A stretch of 64,000 nt of DNA from NCBI GenBank assembly GCA_012798535.1, contig JAAZMZ010000006.1:41922-105921 (forward strand), given 5' to 3'. Every line of letters begins with the position of its first letter. The stretch's first letter is position 1. A program made the position numbers and the translations under genes. A model generated the notes under the pieces. That model was not told the DNA's origin. It worked only from the letters and a program-made list of their open reading frames with translations, and did not search any database. The DNA comes from Leptolinea sp. Lineage in GTDB: Bacteria; Chloroflexota; Anaerolineae; Anaerolineales; Anaerolineaceae. This document shows, piece by piece, positions 1 to 7,495 of this stretch.

Positions 1-36
1 TACCGCAAGGTTCTGGAACAACTCAGGAACGGCTGA
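1..36 (+). CDS. C-terminal end of an unidentified protein (partial)
   Basis: Frame 1 reads eleven codons (YRKVLEQLRNG) followed by TGA at 34-36. Only the tail lies in the window, so the function cannot be named. The gene would run on the plus strand into the tRNA promoter region. It is supported only by the open frame and the charged, helix-like ending; it could be chance. Confidence 0.4.
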   Translation, partial: YRKVLEQLRNG

Positions 37-71
37 CCGTTCATGGGATACCGGGTGTCACCGGGCGATAT

Positions 72-99
72 TTGACACCGCCCGGCTTTCGGGTATAAT
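72..99 (+). promoter_or_regulatory. Sigma-A promoter of tRNA-Lys
   Basis: A perfect -35 box TTGACA (72-77) and a perfect -10 box TATAAT (94-99) are separated by 16 bases. The tRNA begins 11 bases after the -10 box, so transcription should start a few bases before the mature 5' end. A GC-rich inverted repeat (61-67 with 79-85) overlaps the -35 region and spacer. Confidence 0.9.
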
Positions 100-109
100 A
101 CCCGTTCGC

Positions 110-182
<73 letters not shown>

Positions 183-188
183 CACAAA

Positions 189-214
189 ATGTGCCGGCAA
201 AATAGCCGGCGCAT
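189..214. terminator. Hairpin terminator after the tRNA, probably bidirectional
   Basis: A 10-bp stem (189-198 with 205-214, one G-U pair) encloses the loop AAAATA. On the minus strand the stem is followed by TTTTG, which would also end the glycosidase-like gene coming from the right. On the plus strand the T-tract is poor. Confidence 0.6.
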
Positions 215-250
215 GGTATTTAATCTACACTCATAAAAAATGATGATCAA

Positions 251-1267
251 TCACCTGATCCGCGTTTTAGTATCCAATTCCGTATATTCTTTGATTATCT
301 TTTGATCAAAAAGAAAGCCCCAGTATCCGGTATAGTACATGCGATAACCCCCGGTAGTTAATGGTAGAACAAATGGGAATCCAACAGCATTACGTTCGTG
401 GAAGTTCCAACGTTGATACTTCAGACATTCAACACCCGCCTCAAAGGATAAACCGTCCGTTGAGTACGCTGTGTAAATGGTATTCCAGATCGGATAGATC
501 TCGGCTCTTCTGAAATAGATGCGCCATCCTTCACCAAAAGGAATGACACAGGGATTGCAGGCACAGGGATACTGACCCACAGGTCCGGCAGGAATTCGAT
601 AACCATCCTCGATCTCCCATCGCAAGCCATCGTCAGAAACGGCGCTGGCGATCAACTGGTCATTTATCCTGCTGAATATGCAGGAAAAGTACATGCGATA
701 GTTATTGGTTGGCAGCCTGACGATGAACGGATCGCTCACGCCGTTGACTCTTCCCCAGTTTTCGTGATCAAGTTTCCGGCAATCCTCTGGATCGAGCACC
801 GGCCTGGATGACAATCTCCAATCTTGCCGGTTTTCTGAATATGTAGAAAATATTCGCGTTTTTCCATCCATCCCCAGAGCGGAAAAAAAGAGCGTCCAAC
901 CGGAGTCGCTTTTCAAAAGAAAGGGCGCTCTGACCTGTCTGTCAATCTGGTCAGATACTCCTCCCGAAACGACTGGCTTTTCAATGTCACTCCACCGCAG
1001 ACCGTCTGTCGAACGGGAACGGACGATGTTCCCATGCCATTTTCCATCGATCAGCGACGAATTATGGTAATACATCTCATAATCCCCGCAGAAATCAGCA
1101 GGCTGATGTACATAACTGTAATACGCCATGACTGTTCGATGGATACCGCCGTAATCCTTGCGTATACCGGGTTCTCTTTTCCAGTGGATCCCATCGTCCG
1201 AAATGGCGCTCAGAATTCTGTCATGCGGAACAACCAGAAAATGCTTGATCTTTGTCAACAATGTCAT
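251..1267 (-). CDS. Five-bladed beta-propeller glycosidase-like protein
   Basis: The protein has about 338 residues with repeated propeller-blade signatures: SDDGIHW, STDGLRW, SDDGLRW and STDGLSF, each near a run such as YRMYFS or WTLFFS. This pattern is typical of the GH32/GH43/GH68 and GH130 fold, whose members hydrolyse or phosphorolyse furanosides and mannosides. I cannot assign catalytic acids or a substrate. There is no signal peptide, so it is probably cytoplasmic. An upstream in-frame GTG at 1297 is also possible; neither start has a convincing ribosome-binding site, and I prefer ATG 1267. It stands alone between the tRNA and the tat genes. Confidence 0.6.
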   Translation of the reverse strand: MTLLTKIKHFLVVPHDRILSAISDDGIHWKREPGIRKDYGGIHRTVMAYYSYVHQPADFCGDYEMYYHNSSLIDGKWHGNIVRSRSTDGLRWSDIEKPVVSGGVSDQIDRQVRAPFLLKSDSGWTLFFSALGMDGKTRIFSTYSENRQDWRLSSRPVLDPEDCRKLDHENWGRVNGVSDPFIVRLPTNNYRMYFSCIFSRINDQLIASAVSDDGLRWEIEDGYRIPAGPVGQYPCACNPCVIPFGEGWRIYFRRAEIYPIWNTIYTAYSTDGLSFEAGVECLKYQRWNFHERNAVGFPFVLPLTTGGYRMYYTGYWGFLFDQKIIKEYTELDTKTRIR

Positions 1268-1345
1268 CTTGATCGCTCGATGTTGGTATCTCCCCACTGG
1301 AAAATGGTGAGTAGAAAACTTGCTTGAAAAGCTGCTTATTCTCCC

Positions 1346-1699
1346 CTACCGATTATCCCTATCCTGCGCGTCCTTTCCGGTTATCGGTGAGGCGTTTTCT
1401 CCACTGGCTTCATCATCTTCAGATGCATCCAGTCGGATCGGATATTTCATCGTATCACGTAATTGCGAGATCTCCCGCAAACTCTCATCCAGATCCGCGT
1501 CTTTGACCAGTTGACGGGGAATGGTCTTGATCTCTTCCGATGTAGAAACCAATTCCCGCCAGAAAGGCGAGCGAATAATGCGTCGGATCAGTATGGCCGC
1601 TTCTTTTGAATACCTGACCATGCGTTCCGGCCCGAATACCACCAGGGCCAGCACAATGATCAAGATCAGTTCCCAGGGACCGATATTGAAGACTTCCAT
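1346..1699 (-). CDS. tatB: Sec-independent translocase TatB/TatA-family protein
   Basis: This 117-residue protein begins with one membrane segment (about residues 8-22) ending in the FGPERM hinge, then an amphipathic helix and a long acidic, hydrophilic tail. That is the TatA/TatB design. The conserved FGP and its length, nearly twice that of the neighbouring TatA, favour a TatB-like role in substrate recognition with TatC at the cytoplasmic membrane. It is last in the tatC-tatA-tatB order, 38 bases after tatA. The start lacks a strong Shine-Dalgarno sequence. A second TatA-type pore protein is the alternative. Confidence 0.8.
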   Translation of the reverse strand: MEVFNIGPWELILIIVLALVVFGPERMVRYSKEAAILIRRIIRSPFWRELVSTSEEIKTIPRQLVKDADLDESLREISQLRDTMKYPIRLDASEDDEASGENASPITGKDAQDRDNR

Positions 1700-1737
1700 T
1701 AATTAAGCAATTCACTCATCAAGAATCAGAAGATGGA

Positions 1738-1929
1738 TCAGGATTTTTTGCTCTGGTCATCACTATCAGTTTTTTCATCCGTACTTGCGTCAGCTTTTCC
1801 GCTCAGGTTATCACGAAACGTACGAATGCTCTTCCCCAGTTCTCCAGAAATTTTTGATATACGTCCAACACCGAAAAGCAGGATAACGATCACGAGTATG
1901 ATAAGTAATTCAGGGGTACCCAGATTCAT
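1738..1929 (-). CDS. tatA: Twin-arginine translocase subunit TatA
   Basis: The protein has 63 residues: a short N-terminal membrane helix (LLIILVIVILLFGV), the hinge glycine, an amphipathic helix around KISGELGKSIRTF, and an acidic/lysine-rich tail. This matches TatA, which forms the channel for folded twin-arginine substrates. A GGAGG site lies four bases before the ATG. It sits between tatC and tatB, 27 bases after tatC, so the three form one operon. Confidence 0.88.
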   Translation of the reverse strand: MNLGTPELLIILVIVILLFGVGRISKISGELGKSIRTFRDNLSGKADASTDEKTDSDDQSKKS

Positions 1930-1956
1930 AAAACCTCCGAAGGATCCTTCCGGTTT

Positions 1957-2658
1957 CTAACGTACCAGAAATGCCAGAAGGATGCTCAATAAGTATAATC
2001 CCATCAGGGGAGCCATCAAAAGACCCATATTCGCCGGATCGGTAGTGGGTGTAATGACAGCCGCAAGGACAGCCGAAGCCACCAGCGCAATCCGCCAGCC
2101 TTTTATTAGCAGACGGGCATTAACAATGTGGAATTTTGCTAGAATAAGGATGACCAGCGGAGATTCGAAACTCACTCCCACCCAGAACATCAGGTTGGTG
2201 ACGAAACTCATATAGTTGGAAAGCCGGGGGACAGTCTGTACTCCCAAAAAACCTATGAGGAAGGGAATGGCTGCCTTTAGCATGATGAAATAGGTAAACG
2301 CCACGCCACCCAGGAATAAAATAACGATGAAAGGAATGCTGGTAAACAACCAGCGTTTTTCATTGGGTTCTAATCCAGGCACAATAAAGGCTACAATCTG
2401 ATAGGCAATGATCGGCAGCGCCAGGATAAAACCGGAAAGCAGGGCCACTCGCATGAAAACCGAGATGTTCTCTGTAACCTCGATGGATTGAAGATTCTGC
2501 AATCCCCCGATAGGGATAACCAGAAAGTCGATGATCCGGTCGGTGAAAAGAAAACTGGCCAGCACGCAGATGACCAGAGCAATCAGCGCTTTTAACAGAC
2601 GGCTGCGTAATTCCTGAAAATGTGGATACAGTCCACTTAATAATGAATCGTCTGCCAT
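1957..2658 (-). CDS. tatC: Twin-arginine translocase subunit TatC
   Basis: The 233-residue protein starts with the TatC signature, a PHFQELRSRLLK segment, followed by six hydrophobic segments. The cytoplasmic and periplasmic loops carry PGLEPNEKRW and the late TPTTDP motif, both typical of the family. TatC recognises twin-arginine signal peptides and scaffolds TatA and TatB. It is the first gene of the tatCAB-like operon. A lipoprotein gene lies 58 bases upstream and may be co-transcribed. Confidence 0.93.
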   Translation of the reverse strand: MADDSLLSGLYPHFQELRSRLLKALIALVICVLASFLFTDRIIDFLVIPIGGLQNLQSIEVTENISVFMRVALLSGFILALPIIAYQIVAFIVPGLEPNEKRWLFTSIPFIVILFLGGVAFTYFIMLKAAIPFLIGFLGVQTVPRLSNYMSFVTNLMFWVGVSFESPLVILILAKFHIVNARLLIKGWRIALVASAVLAAVITPTTDPANMGLLMAPLMGLYLLSILLAFLVR

Positions 2659-2716
2659 AAACCTGACCTGTGACTGGTAACGCTCATTTCACTACTGCTG
2701 TGGATGGCATTTCCGA

Positions 2717-3478
2717 CTATTTGAACATTTCCCGGCAGGCAGCCGATGGATCAGGCCGGTCGCAGGGCGTCAACACAATATCTAATCCGGGCTGCACATA
2801 CTCCGTACCCACGTCCACCACTGATGTTCCTCCGCGCAGGGGCTTACGCTCAAAAGCCGCCGCATTGCCTACCACATTCTTTCCGCGGTTCTCGGCCAGA
2901 ATAATCAGGGCGATTTTTACCGGCCGCATCTCATTATCGTCCGGCTTTGCGGCAACCTGGTCTTGATAGTATTTTTGCACATCTGCTCCACCCAGTTCAA
3001 TATCAGCCACAATATAACGCACCTGGGCTTCCAGTTTTTTATCTTCCGGCACATCTCGTTGAACGGCATCATTCAGGAACGGTAATAACGCGGCGGAGTA
3101 AGTCTCTCCCTGGCTATCCAGATGCGAACCGACCTGCAGCCAGCCGGATTTGCCATCCGGAAGTTGCACCAGCCACCAGGCAGAAGGCGGTGCGCACTTC
3201 GGTCCTTCCAGGATATTTACCCTGGCATGATGGTAAATTGTCGCGGATACCCCGGTTGATTCGGGTTCCTTTTTCAATTCAACAGGTGAAGCCAATCCGT
3301 CTATGGATAGATAAGCCTGCATACCGCTTGCCAGACCATGCGGCTCGACACCCGCGCATGGAATTTCTGTGACAGCAGTGGGGACATTTGGTTTGGGTTT
3401 GCCGGTTTGCCCGCCTGTGCAGGCAGTCAAAATCAGGCAAAGAAATGGAATAATAAGAAAACGGATAAATGATTTCAT
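2717..3478 (-). CDS. Predicted lipoprotein of unknown function
   Basis: The N-terminus (MKSFIRFLIIPFLCLIL) followed by the lipobox LTAC marks a signal-peptidase II substrate anchored outside the cell membrane through Cys20. Around residues 75-125 there is a bacterial SH3-like stretch ending WWLVQLPDGKSGWLQ, as in wall-associated SH3 domains. The C-terminal half has no family I recognise. It lies between the cheW-like gene, from which a terminator separates it, and tatC. A cell-surface role is inferred from the signal alone. Confidence 0.7.
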   Translation of the reverse strand: MKSFIRFLIIPFLCLILTACTGGQTGKPKPNVPTAVTEIPCAGVEPHGLASGMQAYLSIDGLASPVELKKEPESTGVSATIYHHARVNILEGPKCAPPSAWWLVQLPDGKSGWLQVGSHLDSQGETYSAALLPFLNDAVQRDVPEDKKLEAQVRYIVADIELGGADVQKYYQDQVAAKPDDNEMRPVKIALIILAENRGKNVVGNAAAFERKPLRGGTSVVDVGTEYVQPGLDIVLTPCDRPDPSAACREMFK

Positions 3479-3536
3479 GAAACTTCTCGTTCAGGATTTA
3501 TATATGGATATGCATTTTACCCTATCCTTAACCAGA

Positions 3537-3562
3537 AAAGCCGTCCCGAACAGGACGGCTTT
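3537..3562 (-). terminator. Rho-independent terminator of the parA-cheW operon
   Basis: A perfect 10-bp stem, AAAGCCGTCC (3537-3546) with GGACGGCTTT (3553-3562), encloses a 6-base loop. On the minus strand it is followed by a short T-run. It lies 22 bases past the stop of the CheW-domain gene and separates it from the lipoprotein gene. Confidence 0.85.
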
Positions 3563-3583
3563 ATGTACGCGAAAAAATGAACA

Positions 3584-4468
3584 CTACCGGTTATGCTGGC
3601 GGCTTGAGGAGATCAGAACCTTTTCCAGGTCCAACAAAATGACCAGGCGATCTCCGATGCGGGCAATTCCGTTTATGAACGCCGAATCGATCGTGGTAGA
3701 CATGGGAGGCGGCGGTTGGATGGATTCCCGTGCCACTTTCAGCACCTCCGCCACTTCATCCACCAGAATACCCACCTTTGAACCCTCGGCGTTGACAATG
3801 ATGATCCGCGAATTTGTCGTGTTTTCACAGGCACACATATTGAATCGTTTTCGCAGGTCGAGAACCGGCACGACAGTTCCGCGCAGGTTGGTGACACCCA
3901 GAATAAATGAAGCAGATCGGGGCACTTCTGTAATGGCCTGCAGTTTGATGATGCTCTCCACAGCATGAATATTGACGCCGTAATGTTCTCTGTCCAGGCT
4001 GAAAATCACCAGATGCTCTTCATCGCCGCTCAGGGTTTGCTCGGATAGATCGATTTCTCTGGTGATCTTTTGAACCTCTTCTTCGATCTTCTTTTTTTCT
4101 GCCGCGGGTAACCCGGTGGCGTTTTCAGACAGATTATTTTGAGGAACGGGGTTCTTTTCCACAGGTTTCTCCATTAAAGGTTCCTGGATTTTGCTTTCTT
4201 CCACAGGCTGAGGTACGGCCACTTTGGCAGGAAGCACTTCTGTTGCAGGTTCTTTTTGAACAGAGACTTCTTCCACCAGTTTTGTTTTCTCAACGACATA
4301 CTCGGAAGGCTTTACCGGTTTTTCTGGTTTAGATTTTGCAGGGTCCGATTTCACGGTTTTCTGTTTCGCCGCTGATTTTGGAGGTTTGGGTTCCGCTTCT
4401 CCGGACGGCAGTTTCCCACTGGTAAACAGGCTGTCCAGGGTTGACTTGATCTTTGATCGCTTGTTCAT
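3584..4468 (-). CDS. CheW-domain protein with long Lys/Pro/Glu-rich N-terminal extension (ParP-like?)
   Basis: The protein has 294 residues. The first 150 are low-complexity, rich in K, P, E and V, and presumably unstructured. A CheW fold fills residues 151-290, with HLVIFSLDREHYGV, the NLRG turn (194-197) and VPVLDLRKRF. CheW couples receptors to the kinase CheA; normal CheW is about 150-170 residues and lacks this extension. The start overlaps the end of the ParA gene by 4 bases (ATGA). In Vibrio, ParP (AIF/CheW-like with a proline-rich N-terminus) pairs with the ParA-family ATPase ParC to place chemosensory arrays, and this pair has the same layout. It is also the only CheW outside CheA in the window, so it may double as the adaptor. 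Confidence 0.85.
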   Translation of the reverse strand: MNKRSKIKSTLDSLFTSGKLPSGEAEPKPPKSAAKQKTVKSDPAKSKPEKPVKPSEYVVEKTKLVEEVSVQKEPATEVLPAKVAVPQPVEESKIQEPLMEKPVEKNPVPQNNLSENATGLPAAEKKKIEEEVQKITREIDLSEQTLSGDEEHLVIFSLDREHYGVNIHAVESIIKLQAITEVPRSASFILGVTNLRGTVVPVLDLRKRFNMCACENTTNSRIIIVNAEGSKVGILVDEVAEVLKVARESIQPPPPMSTTIDSAFINGIARIGDRLVILLDLEKVLISSSRQHNR

Positions 4469-5259
4469 TCAGCCTCCTGAATTCCTTTTACCTTCAATTC
4501 GAGTTCTTCCGCTAGCTTCCGATATTGCTGGGTGGCCCGGGTTCTGGGATCATACTGGTTTATTGGCTGTCCTGAAGCCACACATTCCTTCAGGCGTGTG
4601 TCAACACCGATCACGGTTGAATACAGTCTTGCGGAAAAATTTTCCTGCAATTTAGTGAGTACGGCTCTGCAAATACTGTTGCGTTGATCATACATTACAG
4701 CCAGCAGGTCAAATTCCAGATTCGCGTTGGTGTGTTCCCTGACGGCGTCTACTGTTTCCAGCAGGCGTACAAGCCCGACTGCGGCCAAAAATTCCGTCTG
4801 GATTGGGATGATAACCCGATTGGATGCGGTCAATGCCATCACCGTTAACGGGCCAAGGGAAGGCGAACAATCGATCAGGATGTAATCATAGTTGTTTTGC
4901 CAATGTTCCAGCACGTGTTTCAATTCGTGTTCATAGCCTTGTTTTTCAGAGATCAGGCGTTCGACCGTCCAAAGACGGGGGTCGGAAGGAATGATTTCCA
5001 ATTTTTCCATGGAAGTCGGCCTGATCAATTCATCCCATACCATCTTACGCGGATTTAACGATGTTTCCAATGCGTCGCTGATCGTTTCGCCCGGTGAATC
5101 ATCATGGTGCCCAAGGGATAGTGACAAATTTGATTGCGGGTCGAAATCGATCAGCAATGTCCGGTTACCCCGCTCCGCCAGGCAGGCTCCCAGTGATATG
5201 GTGGTGGTCGTTTTGGCAACACCACCTTTTTGATTACTGATAGCTACTACATGTGACAT
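4465..5259 (-). CDS. ParA/Soj-family ATPase in the chemotaxis region (ParC-like?)
   Basis: The 264-residue protein carries the deviant Walker A motif KGGVAKTT (11-18) with the signature lysine, the Walker A' segment LLIDFDPQSNLS (35-46), and a Walker B segment YILIDCSPSLG. These define ParA/MinD ATPases that make gradients on DNA or membranes. There is no ParB gene or parS site beside it; instead the next gene, overlapping by 4 bases, is the CheW-domain protein. I infer a role in positioning chemosensory clusters, as for ParC or PpfA, rather than chromosome segregation. AGGA precedes the ATG. A general Soj or an FlhG substitute are alternatives. Confidence 0.88.
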   Translation of the reverse strand: MSHVVAISNQKGGVAKTTTTISLGACLAERGNRTLLIDFDPQSNLSLSLGHHDDSPGETISDALETSLNPRKMVWDELIRPTSMEKLEIIPSDPRLWTVERLISEKQGYEHELKHVLEHWQNNYDYILIDCSPSLGPLTVMALTASNRVIIPIQTEFLAAVGLVRLLETVDAVREHTNANLEFDLLAVMYDQRNSICRAVLTKLQENFSARLYSTVIGVDTRLKECVASGQPINQYDPRTRATQQYRKLAEELELKVKGIQEAE

Positions 5260-5506
5260 GAATATCCTCAGAGCATCCGAATGGTATTAATGGATCAATT
5301 TATGTACTTGTTGAAATTGTGGATTCCCTGCATGCAAATTTCCGGGTTTTTGATTCTCTGGGAAAATTAAAGTTCCTGTGTTTTTTGGCACCAGCCAGGA
5401 TTTCATCATGGACGAGAGAAGCTCGTGGTCCAATTTCACTTTACTCCGTTCCTGATCAGAGTTGCCGTATGGTTCAAGCACTGGATTTCTTCCTGATCTG
5501 ATTTGC

Positions 5507-5545
5507 AAAAAAGTCACATGGAAGTATCCCCAACATACTTCCATG
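5507..5545 (-). terminator. Terminator of the che operon (perfect 11-bp palindrome)
   Basis: Arms CATGGAAGTAT (5517-5527) and ATACTTCCATG (5535-5545) are perfectly complementary around a 7-base loop. On the minus strand a run of six T (5507-5512) follows four bases later. It lies about 70 bases past the last cheX stop, as expected for an intrinsic terminator. An operator function is possible because the arms are symmetrical. Confidence 0.75.
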
Positions 5546-5577
5546 ATCCATTCTATAAAGATATGCGTTTCACGCGA

Positions 5578-5604
5578 ATTAATGCGGAGTAAATTAGGTA
5601 TTAA
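5578..5604 (-). promoter_or_regulatory. Weak match to the 11-bp TTTAC direct-repeat element
   Basis: On the minus strand TTAAT-N6-TTTAC-N6-TTAAT keeps exact 11-bp spacing, but only the middle unit is canonical. It lies upstream of the hairpin at 5517-5545 and 320 bases from the ParA start, so its function is doubtful. Confidence 0.3.
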
Positions 5605-5616
5605 TCTCCCATGAAA

Positions 5617-6144
5617 TCACTTTACCTGCTTGATACCCGGGGCTTCCGGCACCTTCAAGAGAGCGGCATTGGCTCCCTGCCGCATCGCCTCACGTAATGC
5701 CAGATGGATGGATACTCTGCCGATGTTGCTGGTTAGCGGTACCACCACCCGGGGAAAGTCCAGGGTGGAAATTGTGGCTCCTTTTCCCAGCAGCATGGTT
5801 GGAGGCGATATGGTGGATTGGAAACCACTTTTTGATAATTTAACGCTGGCCCGGCCAGTTATAACATTACCCAGTTCTGCGATGCCGCTCTGTGCCAGGC
5901 CGTTCATTTCTTCCAGATGTTCTCCCAGCATACTGGAAGCGATATTCAAAGCAGCCTCAGTGCTGAAACCGTAAAAAACGATCCCTTCAATATCTCCAAC
6001 CAGACTGATAATAACGGTAACATCATCGGTAAGATAGGCACCCTTATCCAGCGAAAGATCGCCCCGCTGCATAGGAATATTAACTTCCGCTTTTAACACT
6101 TCATACGCCGCTTCCACAAAAGGAATCAGGTATTGAACTTTCAT
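5617..6144 (-). CDS. cheX: CheX-family CheY-P phosphatase (second copy)
   Basis: The 175-residue protein carries the CheX/CheC phosphatase signature SGIAELGNVITGRA, with catalytic Glu90 and Asn93. CheX removes phosphate from CheY-P and so resets the motor signal. It is last in the che operon, 14 bases after a close paralogue (5617 versus 6159), with the same length and motif. Divergence is greatest at the C-terminus. The duplication may give two dimers with different partners. Confidence 0.88.
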   Translation of the reverse strand: MKVQYLIPFVEAAYEVLKAEVNIPMQRGDLSLDKGAYLTDDVTVIISLVGDIEGIVFYGFSTEAALNIASSMLGEHLEEMNGLAQSGIAELGNVITGRASVKLSKSGFQSTISPPTMLLGKGATISTLDFPRVVVPLTSNIGRVSIHLALREAMRQGANAALLKVPEAPGIKQVK

Positions 6145-6158
6145 CTCCTACTCCTTTC

Positions 6159-6677
6159 TTATTTCATCGGTATTGCGATGGGAACATAATTCTTGCCGGC
6201 TTCACTTCCGGGAGGGGTTTCCCGGAGAGCCAGATGGACGATGATATTTCCCATCTCGGTCTTCAATTCAACTACCACCCGCGGAAAGTCGAGAGTCGAA
6301 ATTTGAAGACCCTGTCCTTGCACGAGGGTTGGCGGTGAAATCTCAGAGTCAAACCCTTCCTTGCTTAATTTAACTGTAGCCCGGCCTGTGATCACATTTC
6401 CCAGTTCGGCAATTCCACTCTGTGCCAGGTTATCGAATTCGGAAAATTCCTGACCCATCATTTTCGATACCATCTTCAAAGAAGTATCAATGGACAATCC
6501 GTATAGAACTACACCTTGAACCTGACCAACCAGGCTTAAGAGAACGGTGATCTCATCGGAAGTCAAGGCTGATTTTTGCAAACTCAGCGAGCCGCGTTGT
6601 ACTTTGGCGCCAACCTCTTTTTCCAGGACTTCGGCGGCTGCCTCAACAAAAGGATTCATGAACTTGACATTTGCCAT
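6159..6677 (-). CDS. cheX: CheX-family CheY-P phosphatase (first copy)
   Basis: The 172-residue protein contains AQSGIAELGNVITGRA with catalytic Glu91 and Asn94 on the long helix that inserts into the receiver active site. It follows cheR after 28 bases and precedes the second cheX. Together with CheC this makes three potential CheY-P phosphatases in one operon and no CheZ, as in Thermotoga- and Bacillus-type pathways. Confidence 0.88.
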   Translation of the reverse strand: MANVKFMNPFVEAAAEVLEKEVGAKVQRGSLSLQKSALTSDEITVLLSLVGQVQGVVLYGLSIDTSLKMVSKMMGQEFSEFDNLAQSGIAELGNVITGRATVKLSKEGFDSEISPPTLVQGQGLQISTLDFPRVVVELKTEMGNIIVHLALRETPPGSEAGKNYVPIAIPMK

Positions 6678-6705
6678 AGCCTAATCTCCATATACCTGAA
6701 TAATT

Positions 6706-7494
6706 TCAGAGTCGTTGATAGAATGAAATTCCAATGCTGCGCAGACCGAAATCCTGCGGATGAGGGATAATTTCTGTTCCGCCAATAAAGAGAATGCCGC
6801 CTTTTCTTAATGAAGCGGTAAATTTTCTATAAAGCAGGTCTTTCGTTGCGCTTGTAAAATAGATCACAACATTCCGGCAAACGATCAGATCGAAATCTGT
6901 CTCAAAGGTGTCTGAGATCATATTCTGTTCATGGAATGTGATCCGCTTAATCAAAGATTCGACAACATAATAAGGGGGGCCGCCCGGCCGCAAATATATG
7001 GAACGCTGCGCCTGGCTCAAACCGCGTACTTCCTCCTGAATAAATGCACCGCCCGAAACCGCGCGGGCAATTGCACCTTTGTCCAGATCAGTTCCAAGAA
7101 TGTAGTGCTTTTTGCCTGGAGAGATCTCGTCCAGGATCATTCCCAGTGTAAAGGGTTCCGCACCGATTGAACATCCAGCACTCCACACGCGTAAACCGGG
7201 TTTTGTTCCATTTTCACGCAATAGCATCGGGAAAACCACATTTTGAAGGTGTTTCCACCTTTCCGCATCCCGATAGAACTCGGTCACATTGATCGTCAGA
7301 TAATTCCTGAATTTGAGTAATTCATCCGCATCAACCTTGATGCGTGCAAAATAATCATCCCAGGATTTCATTCCAGAACGCACCAGCCAGGAATCCAGCC
7401 TGCGGCGCATCTGCTCATCTTTGTAGTGATCCAGGTCAATTCCGACACTGGTCTTTACGACGCTTTTGATTCGATTATAGACTTCGAGGTCCAT
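6706..7494 (-). CDS. cheR: Chemotaxis protein methyltransferase CheR
   Basis: The start MDLEVYNRIKS at 7494 lies two bases after the cheB stop, with GGGGAAA just upstream. Longer in-frame readings into cheB have no support. The 262-residue protein has an N-terminal helical domain (about 1-75) and an SAM-binding domain with RVWSAGCSIGAEPFTL and DLIVCRNVVIYF, both diagnostic of CheR. It methylates receptor glutamates, opposite to CheB. No receptor gene is present in this window, so the substrates are encoded elsewhere. Confidence 0.95.
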   Translation of the reverse strand: MDLEVYNRIKSVVKTSVGIDLDHYKDEQMRRRLDSWLVRSGMKSWDDYFARIKVDADELLKFRNYLTINVTEFYRDAERWKHLQNVVFPMLLRENGTKPGLRVWSAGCSIGAEPFTLGMILDEISPGKKHYILGTDLDKGAIARAVSGGAFIQEEVRGLSQAQRSIYLRPGGPPYYVVESLIKRITFHEQNMISDTFETDFDLIVCRNVVIYFTSATKDLLYRKFTASLRKGGILFIGGTEIIPHPQDFGLRSIGISFYQRL

Positions 7495-7495
7495 A

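Larger units (their letters stand above)
5260..5616. other. 357-base intergenic region between cheX and the ParA gene
   Basis: This gap holds a strong hairpin plus T-run terminator for the che operon (5507-5545), a weak set of 11-bp direct repeats (5578-5604) and, further down, the undefined promoter of the ParA-CheW pair. An open frame at 5287-5544 (minus) runs straight through the hairpin, has no recognisable features and is not called. Confidence 0.6.

Noticed and set aside
4465..5259. Chromosome or plasmid partition locus.
   Set aside because: A ParA-type ATPase is present but there is no ParB gene, no parS-like repeat and no replication gene; the coupled partner is a CheW protein.
5287..5544. 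An 85-codon open frame on the minus strand between cheX and the ParA gene.
   Set aside because: It runs through the perfect terminator hairpin, has no domain or good ribosome site and no coding-like composition.
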